Below, in pieces: positions 58,894 to 64,000 of a stretch of 64,000 nucleotides of DNA (position 1 is its first letter; every line of letters begins with the position of its first letter). The notes under the pieces were generated by a model. That model was not told the origin of the DNA. It did no database searches and saw only the letters and a list, made by a program, of their open reading frames with translations. This DNA comes from Selenomonadaceae bacterium (GTDB lineage: Bacteria > Bacillota > Negativicutes > Selenomonadales > Selenomonadaceae): assembly GCA_017527075.1 (NCBI GenBank), contig JAFXQM010000010.1, positions 1 through 64,000 on the forward strand, written 5' to 3'. A program made the translations under genes and the position numbers.

Positions 58894-60179
58894 TTAAGCA
58901 GCCACGTTTGCGCTTGAGAAATTTTTACGTCGACCAAGTCGCCCGCTCGCTCCGCGCCGTGAGCAAACAGCACCAATTTATTTGAGCGCGTCCGCCCCAT
59001 GAAAATTTTCTCGTCGGTCTTGCTCGCGCCCTCAACCAAAACTTCAACGACCGAATCGACCAGCGCACGATTTTTTTCCAGGCTGATTTCGTTCTGAACT
59101 TTCATGAGCGCGTCGAGGCGTCGGTGCTTGAGCTCGTCATCAATTTGGTTTTCAAAGTTTGCGGCGGGCGTCCCGCTCCGTTTGGAGTAAATGAACGTGA
59201 ACGCCGCGTCGAACTTCACCGCGCGCAGAAAGTCCAGCGTCTCGGAAAAATCTGCGTCGGTCTCGCCGGGGAAGCCGACAATCAAATCAGTGGTCAGGCT
59301 CACGTTCGGAATTGCCGCGCGAATTTTTTCCACCAGCCGCAAATATTTTTCGACCGTGTACACGCGATTCATGCGCCGCAAAATTTTGTCGCTGCCGTAT
59401 TGCACGGGCAAGTGGATGTGTTCGCAAATATTTTTCCCGCCCGCGATTGCCGCGATTAATTCGTCGGACAAATCTTTCGGGTGACTGGTCATGAAGCGCA
59501 ACCGCTCCACGCCCGAAATTTTATCCACGGCACTGAGCAGCTCAGCGAACGTCATGCCGCCCGCGTATGAGTTCACGTTTTGTCCGAGCAAAGTTATTTC
59601 CTTGAAACCTTCGGCGACGGCCTGCTCCACCTCCGCGAAAATTTCTTCGGGCTTGCGGCTCCGTTCCCGCCCGCGCACGTAAGGAACGATGCAGTAAGTG
59701 CAAAAATTGTTGCAGCCGTACATTATCGGCACGAAGGTCGTGACGCAACCGCCGCGCAGAGGAAAAACTTCCGCTCCGATTTCGCCGCTGACATTCGACG
59801 TGTCGACGAAGTGTTTGCGTTCATGCTCCAGACTTTGAACGACGCGAGCAACTTCCGAGCTCTGACCCGTGCCCAAAACAAAATCGACGTGAGGCGCGCG
59901 CTTAATTAAATTCGCTCCTTCCTTTTGCGCCATGCACCCCGCCACGCCCAAAATTAATTCGGGCTTGAGCCGTTTGAGAGTTTTGAATCTGCCGATTTGC
60001 CCGAAGACTTTATCCTCCGCCGTCGCGCGCACGCAGCACGTGTTGATTAAAATCAAATCCGCCGCGTCGAGGTCGTCGGTGAGCGCGTAACCGATTTGCC
60101 TCAGCAAGCCCGCCATGCGCTCCGAGTCCGCCACGTTCATTTGGCACCCGTAAGTTATCAGTTTCAATTTCTTTTCCAT
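58878..60179 (-). CDS. miaB: tRNA-2-methylthio-N6-dimethylallyladenosine synthase
   Basis: A 433-residue methylthiotransferase. N-terminal domain with cluster Cys in TYGCQMNVADSE, ILINTCCVRATAEDK and LGVAGCMAQ; radical SAM motif YGCNNFCTYCIVPYVRGRER (CxxxCxxC); C-terminal TRAM domain. Adds the methylthio group to A37 of tRNAs. The last residues (GIRN*) and stop come from a heptamer array. No SD precedes ATG 60179, and the -10 box ends 7 nt before it, so the mRNA is probably leaderless. Confidence 0.96.
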   Translation of the reverse strand: MEKKLKLITYGCQMNVADSERMAGLLRQIGYALTDDLDAADLILINTCCVRATAEDKVFGQIGRFKTLKRLKPELILGVAGCMAQKEGANLIKRAPHVDFVLGTGQSSEVARVVQSLEHERKHFVDTSNVSGEIGAEVFPLRGGCVTTFVPIMYGCNNFCTYCIVPYVRGRERSRKPEEIFAEVEQAVAEGFKEITLLGQNVNSYAGGMTFAELLSAVDKISGVERLRFMTSHPKDLSDELIAAIAGGKNICEHIHLPVQYGSDKILRRMNRVYTVEKYLRLVEKIRAAIPNVSLTTDLIVGFPGETDADFSETLDFLRAVKFDAAFTFIYSKRSGTPAANFENQIDDELKHRRLDALMKVQNEISLEKNRALVDSVVEVLVEGASKTDEKIFMGRTRSNKLVLFAHGAERAGDLVDVKISQAQTWLLKGIRN

Positions 60180-60186
60180 GCCGCGC

Positions 60187-60192
60187 ATTGTA
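60187..60192 (-). promoter_or_regulatory. -10 box of miaB, leaderless context
   Basis: TGTGATACAAT with the hexamer TACAAT at 60192-60187. The transcript would start at or next to ATG 60179. The -35 is poor (GGGATT, inside the terminator). Confidence 0.55.
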
Positions 60193-60202
60193 TCACACTC
60201 GC

Positions 60203-60232
60203 AAAAAAAAATCCCGCCATTTTGACAGGATT
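60203..60232 (-). terminator. Terminator of the RTX-repeat gene
   Basis: ATCCTGTC/GGCGGGAT stem (8 bp, two G-U), loop AAAAT; on the minus strand followed by T9, right before the miaB promoter. Confidence 0.75.
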
Positions 60233-60319
60233 TTTAGTGTTTAGTGCAGAGTGATTAGTGATTAGATTTTTTTCTAACCCCGCTTGTTGCCGTCAATTTC
60301 CGGCGCGCGCGAAGATTCA

Positions 60320-60358
60320 ATTAGGATTTAGGATTTAGGGAAGTCAACCCTAACTCCT
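60320..60358. repeat. Inverted heptamer array at the RTX-repeat gene end
   Basis: TTAGGATTTAGG, the core TTAGGGAAGTCAACCCTAA (60335-60353) and CTCCTAACC. On the minus strand it encodes the last codons of the RTX-repeat gene (VRS*). Another degenerate tract (GTGTTTAGTG...GTGATTAG) is at 60237-60265. Confidence 0.9.
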
Positions 60359-62236
60359 AACCAGTTTTTTGCCGCTGATGGAATAATCGGTGCCGTCGAT
60401 GTTAAAAGTCGTGGCGTCGAATTCGCGCAGAGTGATTGAGCCGTTATCGAGCTTGAGGGTGAGGACGGCGGTCGTTTGATTGTAAGAGGCTTTGAAGTCG
60501 AGCCCGTCGAGTGTGAGCTTGTCGTCGTTGCTAAAGCCGACGATAACGTCTTTGCCGTCGCCCGCCTCATAAATAAATGTATCAGAGCCGTCGCCGCCCG
60601 TGAGCGTGTCATTTCCTTTGCCGCCCCAGAGCGAATCGTTGCCCTTGCCGCCGTCCAATTTGTCGGCACCTGCGCCGCCGTTCAATTTATCCGAACCGCT
60701 GCCGCCGTCGAGCATATCTTTTCCGTCGCCGCCTGAGAGTGAATCGTTGCTTGCGCCACCGAGGAGAACGTCATCGCCGTCGCCGCCGCTGAGGGTGTCT
60801 TTGCCGCTGCCGCCGTTCAAGCTGTCGTTGCCGTCCTTGCCGTAAAGTTTATCTGCGCCGTCGCCCCCGTTCAAGGTATCATCGCCTGAGCCGCCGTTCA
60901 AGGTGTCGTTGCCGCCTGAGCCGCTGAGCAGGTCGTCGCCTGCCTCGCCGAGGATTGAATCGTTGCCTGCGCCGCCCACGAATTTATCGTCGTCCGCGCC
61001 CCCGATGATCGTGTCGTTGCCTTTGCCGCCGTTTATCGAGACTTGGAAACCGTAACTGCGCACCAGGTCGTTGCCGTCGCCTGCGTCGATTGTCACACCG
61101 TCGCCGTCGTTGCGAACAGAGTCATTGCCCGAGCCCGCGTCGATTATCACGTTGTTGCCGTTGGAGCGAACAGAGTCATTGCCTTTGCCGCCGTCAATCG
61201 TCACGTTGTCTCCGTAATTGAAAATCAAATCGTGGTCATTGGCACCGGAGAGCGAGGAGTTGTCTCCGTAATTGCGCAGGATATCGTCGCCCGAAAACGC
61301 CGCGACCGTCACTCTGTTGCCGTAATTTATAATCTCGTCGCCCGCGCTCGTGCCTTTGATTTTTTTTCTGTCCGTGCGATTTATCTCGGCGATATTGTCC
61401 GTTGCCGATTCGATTAAGTTGAAGGTTTGCAAGGTTGCCGCGCCCTGCACCGTTATCGAACCCGAGCCCACTGCCAGCACCACATTGTTATCGACGAGCA
61501 CAGAGCCGGAAATTTTGCCCGTGGTCAGCACCAGCGTGTCGTTTGTGCCGAAGCCGTAAATCGTATCGTTGCCGTCGCCCTTGGCATATTCGACTATCGC
61601 TTCCACGTTGTAGCTTGTGTTGCCCCACACATTGAGCGAGTCGTTGCCTTTGCCGCCCGTCACCGTCACGCTCCTGGCATTCGACACGTAAATTATGTCG
61701 TCGTCGTCGCCGCCGTTCACTGACCCGTTGTTGTTGTTATAAACGCTCAAGGTATCCTTGCCTTTGCCGCCGTCGAGCGTCACGTTCAAGCCGTTCGAGT
61801 AAAGGGTGTCGGCACCGGAGCCGCCAAACATTGAAATGTTATCGCCGCTGCTGATTAGGGTGTCGTCGCCGTCGCCCCCGTCGAGTGTCGAGTCTTTGCC
61901 CGAATTGCGCAGGCTGTCATGACCGTTGCCGCCGCGCAGAAGATTTTCATTGCCGTTTACGCTCACGGTGTCGTTGTCGTTGCCGCCGCTGAGGGTAGAG
62001 TTGCGCGCGGTTAAAATTATCTCGTCGTTGCCGTCGTCGCCGTCCGCCACAATTTCCAAAAGCGTGGCGTTGGTGTAGGTATTGTAAATGTAATCCTTGT
62101 CGTCGCCGCCGCTGAGCGTGACGGTGTTGGCCGAGCTGCGCAATGTGTCGTTGCCGCCCAAGCCGTAGACTGCAGAGCCCGATATCGAAGTCATCAAGCT
62201 GTCGTTGCCGCTCGTGCCTCTGATAATATCTGCCAT
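60350..62236 (-). CDS. RTX-type (haemolysin-type calcium-binding repeat) protein
   Basis: A 628-residue protein made mainly of GGxGxDxLx nonapeptides. The first ~300 residues have spaced and degenerate repeats; an insert (about 235-300) with LESATDNIAEINRTDRKKIK-like sequence follows; the last ~260 residues form long regular RTX arrays (DDTLNGGDGADKLYGKDGND). These bind Ca2+ and fold outside the cell. The C-terminus (VLTLKLDNGSITLREFDATT) resembles type I secretion signals of the family. No transporter is in the window. ATG 62236 follows AAGGAGATGGATTTC; the longer ATG 62266 overlaps the -10. Confidence 0.92.
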   Translation of the reverse strand: MADIIRGTSGNDSLMTSISGSAVYGLGGNDTLRSSANTVTLSGGDDKDYIYNTYTNATLLEIVADGDDGNDEIILTARNSTLSGGNDNDTVSVNGNENLLRGGNGHDSLRNSGKDSTLDGGDGDDTLISSGDNISMFGGSGADTLYSNGLNVTLDGGKGKDTLSVYNNNNGSVNGGDDDDIIYVSNARSVTVTGGKGNDSLNVWGNTSYNVEAIVEYAKGDGNDTIYGFGTNDTLVLTTGKISGSVLVDNNVVLAVGSGSITVQGAATLQTFNLIESATDNIAEINRTDRKKIKGTSAGDEIINYGNRVTVAAFSGDDILRNYGDNSSLSGANDHDLIFNYGDNVTIDGGKGNDSVRSNGNNVIIDAGSGNDSVRNDGDGVTIDAGDGNDLVRSYGFQVSINGGKGNDTIIGGADDDKFVGGAGNDSILGEAGDDLLSGSGGNDTLNGGSGDDTLNGGDGADKLYGKDGNDSLNGGSGKDTLSGGDGDDVLLGGASNDSLSGGDGKDMLDGGSGSDKLNGGAGADKLDGGKGNDSLWGGKGNDTLTGGDGSDTFIYEAGDGKDVIVGFSNDDKLTLDGLDFKASYNQTTAVLTLKLDNGSITLREFDATTFNIDGTDYSISGKKLVRS

Positions 62237-62264
62237 GAAATCCATCTCCTTAAAAATTTTTTCC

Positions 62265-62294
62265 ATTATAGGTGACAGAAAATTTTTTTATCAA
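62265..62294 (-). promoter_or_regulatory. Promoter of the RTX-repeat gene
   Basis: -35 TTGATA (62294-62289), 18-bp spacer, perfect -10 TATAAT (62270-62265), GG, A6T5 tract and SD, like the pyk promoter. Confidence 0.75.
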
Positions 62295-62300
62295 GCGCAA

Positions 62301-62343
62301 GGTTAGTGGTTAGGGGTTAGAATTTCAATTCCTAATTCCTAAT
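62301..62343. repeat. Heptamer tract upstream of the RTX-repeat gene
   Basis: GGTTAGTGGTTAGGGGTTAG followed by AATTCCTAATTCCTAATTG in facing orientation. Confidence 0.8.
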
Positions 62344-62353
62344 TGAAAACGCG

Positions 62354-62381
62354 AAAGCCCCGAAGTTTCCTCCGAGGCTTG
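62354..62381 (-). terminator. Terminator after tRNA-Thr
   Basis: AAGCCTCGGAG/CTTCGGGGCTT stem (11 bp, with G-U pairs) and a 4-nt loop just after the tRNA; the T run is short. Confidence 0.7.
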
Positions 62382-62393
62382 TGATTTTCATTA

Positions 62394-62469
62394 TGGAGCC
62401 GGCTAAGGGACTCGAACCTTCGACCTGCGCATTACGAATGCGCTGCTCTACCAACTGAGCTAAGCCGGC
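62394..62469 (-). tRNA. tRNA-Thr (anticodon CGT)
   Basis: A 76-nt cloverleaf. Acceptor GCCGGCT/AGCCGGC, D arm GCTCAGTTGGTAGAGC, anticodon stem GCGCA/TGCGC around TTCGTAA with anticodon CGT, T arm with GGTTCGAGTCC, and CCA encoded in the DNA. It reads ACG. Confidence 0.97.
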
Positions 62470-62528
62470 AAAGTGATTCAACGCGGGGAAATATATCACG
62501 CAAAGTTTTTTCTGTCAAGAAAATTTTT

Positions 62529-63665
62529 TCAACCGCCGAATTCTTCGGGACGGTCAAAAGAAAAATCATGGTGCCACAAGAGAGCTTCGACGATTCTTTG
62601 AGCGGCGTGGCCGTCGCCGTAGGGGCTGCGCGCCTCCGCCATCTTGCGATACTCTTCGTCGTCTTGGAGCAAAAGTTTCGCCGCGGCGTAGACTTTGGCT
62701 TGATTGGTGCCGATTAACTTGACGGTGCCCGCGTCCACAGCTTCGGGGCGTTCGGTGGTGTCGCGCAGGACGAGGACGGGTTTGCCAAGCGCGGGAGCTT
62801 CCTCTTGCACGCCGCCCGAATCCGTCAGAATCAGCGTCGCGCGATTCATCAGGTTGGCGAACGGCTCATAATCGAGCGGGTCAATCAATCGGACGCGTTC
62901 CATGCCGCCGAGTTCATCGTTGACGACTTCACGGACGCGCGGGTTTTTGTGCACGGGGAAAATAATTTCGACGTCGGGAAATTCCTCAAGCAAAGACTTC
63001 AGAGCTTTGTAAACTTGGCGCATGGGCTCGCCCAAATTTTCGCGGCGGTGAGTGGTGACGAGGATAACTCGTTTGCCGTCGAAGTTGAATTGGGGGAAAG
63101 AAAAATCGGCACGGACAGTTTTGAAAAGCGCGTCGATGACGGTGTTGCCCGTGACGAAAATTTTTTCGGGGTCGACGCCTTCGCGCAGGAGATTTTCCTT
63201 GGCGGTGGCGGTTGGCGCGAAGTGCAAATCGGCCAGCGCGCCGGTCAAGCGGCGATTCATTTCTTCGGGGTAGGGCGAGAATTTATTTTGCGTGCGAAGC
63301 CCCGCCTCCACGTGTCCCACTTCTATTTGATGATAGTAAGCCGCAAGAGCCCCGGCAAAGGTGGTGGTCGTGTCGCCGTGAACCAAAACGACGTCGGGTT
63401 TGGCCGCCACAAAAACTTTGTCCAAGCCGAGCAACGCGCGGTCGGTGATGTCGAAGAGCGTTTGACCCTCGGACATGATGTTCAGGTCGAAGTCGGGGCG
63501 GATGTCAAAGAGATTCAAAACTTGGTCGAGCATTTCCCGATGTTGAGCGGTGACCGCCACGAGCGATTCAATCTGCGGATATTTGCACAGCTCCAAGACG
63601 ACGGGTGCCATCTTAATTGCTTCGGGTCTGGTCCCGAACACCGACATTACTTTTAATTTTTTCAT
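62529..63665 (-). CDS. wecB: UDP-N-acetylglucosamine 2-epimerase (non-hydrolysing)
   Basis: A 378-residue epimerase making UDP-ManNAc for surface polymers. SVFGTRPEAIKMAPVVLEL, VHGDTTTTFAGALAAYYHQI, GHVEAGLRTQNKFSPYPEEM, TTHRRENLGEPM and LTDSGGVQEEAPALGKPVLV are the family motifs (GTRPE, HRREN, SGG). It fits the several envelope glycosyltransferases of this region, though no polymer cluster is adjacent. ATG 63665 (or GTG 63674); SD weak (CGGTGAC). Confidence 0.95.
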   Translation of the reverse strand: MKKLKVMSVFGTRPEAIKMAPVVLELCKYPQIESLVAVTAQHREMLDQVLNLFDIRPDFDLNIMSEGQTLFDITDRALLGLDKVFVAAKPDVVLVHGDTTTTFAGALAAYYHQIEVGHVEAGLRTQNKFSPYPEEMNRRLTGALADLHFAPTATAKENLLREGVDPEKIFVTGNTVIDALFKTVRADFSFPQFNFDGKRVILVTTHRRENLGEPMRQVYKALKSLLEEFPDVEIIFPVHKNPRVREVVNDELGGMERVRLIDPLDYEPFANLMNRATLILTDSGGVQEEAPALGKPVLVLRDTTERPEAVDAGTVKLIGTNQAKVYAAAKLLLQDDEEYRKMAEARSPYGDGHAAQRIVEALLWHHDFSFDRPEEFGG

Positions 63666-63680
63666 GACTGTCACCGTTGT

Positions 63681-64000
63681 TCAATTAGGAATGAGGAATT
63701 TTTTTGTGGTGTTGGTTATCGAGGACAGAATTTTTATCAGCTTAATACAATCGTCATGAATGCTCTTTGCCTGTGCAAGCGTCAGATATTTCGTGTCCTC
63801 AAGAATTTCAATCCAATAAGCAGATTCATTGGCTTCCTTCAGCGCGATGTACATTTTCGACAAAAAATCTGCCCGCGATTGAGCGTAGACCGATTCCCTA
63901 ACATTGGCTCCTATGCTCGTGCCGCTGCGCAACAGTTGCTTCGACATAACGTACTCGGACTTGTCAGCCTTGAGATAATTGTACAGATTCACTATCCTAA
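63681..64000 (-). CDS. Four-helix-bundle protein (23S rRNA intervening-sequence type), 5' end outside window
   Basis: At least 106 residues are visible: RIVNLYNYLKADKSEYVMSK, LLRSGTSIGANVRESV, AYWIEILEDTKYL. This is the four-helix bundle family named after proteins encoded in 23S rRNA intervening sequences, often found alone in Negativicute and Bacteroidetes genomes. A reading from GTG 63992 is possible, but the frame stays open to the window edge with family-like sequence, so the true start is probably outside. The end (KKFLIPN*) is encoded by a heptamer tract read in the opposite sense. Confidence 0.85.
   Translation of the reverse strand, partial: RIVNLYNYLKADKSEYVMSKQLLRSGTSIGANVRESVYAQSRADFLSKMYIALKEANESAYWIEILEDTKYLTLAQAKSIHDDCIKLIKILSSITNTTKKFLIPN

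Overview
The window looks like chromosomal DNA from a diderm Firmicute of the Negativicutes, most likely a rumen or gut Selenomonas-type bacterium. Three things point there: an SLH-domain outer-membrane porin of the Mep45 type (37587-38936), a PTP-like cysteine phytase of the Selenomonas/Mitsuokella type (29251-30183), and a set of Negativicute-style conserved genes (DUF3084, DUF5693, an FtsA-like ATPase with a long C-terminal extension). The genus is inference; there is no rRNA gene to check it. The DNA is very rich in A4-6T4-6 tracts, both between genes and inside them (KIF, KNF and EKF codons).

Layout. 1-1460: the end of a prophage or phage remnant (broken tail-type gene, GH25 endolysin, NrdG-like activase). 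1648-12300: housekeeping genes (FtsA-like protein, a FakA-like protein lacking its nucleotide motif, relA, DUF3084, YqgF-like nuclease, dCMP deaminase, Ppx/GppA, sucD). 12300-18781: a minus-strand operon DUF2993 - DUF5693 - three tandem GT8 glycosyltransferases. 18862-22390: prfB with its programmed frameshift, and recJ with a duplicated 3' end. 22867-28840: a minus-strand operon TerD - TerD - exported nucleosidase - GT2 glycosyltransferase with a homopolymeric C tract - PMCA-type P-ATPase. 29190-32171: phytase, transglutaminase-like protein, PTS EIIBC. 32170-33522: a MITE-like element, a hairpin over a ribosome-binding site, and a LytTR regulator fused through a poly-G tract to a degenerate second receiver. 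33552-45612: aldo/keto reductase, two tandem exported esterases, porin, gyrB, S41 protease, birA, MATE pump. 45619-48754: small membrane and cationic peptides, CBS-containing pyrophosphatase, GLUG-repeat protein. 48824-54986: pyruvate kinase behind a 37-bp tandem array, then the fructose PTS operon fruK - IIAB - small exported protein - IIABC. 55055-64000: metK, site-2 protease, methyltransferase-like protein, glycosyltransferase, miaB, RTX-repeat protein, tRNA-Thr(CGT), wecB and a partial four-helix-bundle gene.

The most unusual signals are in the DNA rather than the genes. (1) Heptamer arrays of the TTAGGAN type lie at gene ends. They encode the last residues and stop codon of at least six proteins and in two places also the Shine-Dalgarno of the next gene. 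(2) Two homopolymer tracts (C10 in a glycosyltransferase leader, G11 between two receiver domains) look like slipped-strand switches. (3) A dispersed element present twice, each time upstream of a gene in the same orientation, has a hairpin whose stem differs in sequence but keeps its pairing, and whose 5' arm can pair with either of two downstream segments. (4) A TA-flanked MITE-like element and several transposon or homing-endonuclease remnants are present.

Functionally the window is mostly envelope biology (porin, lipid-binding protein, glycosyltransferases, exported hydrolases, WecB), sugar uptake by PTS, and stress physiology (RelA, Ter proteins, calcium-type ATPase).
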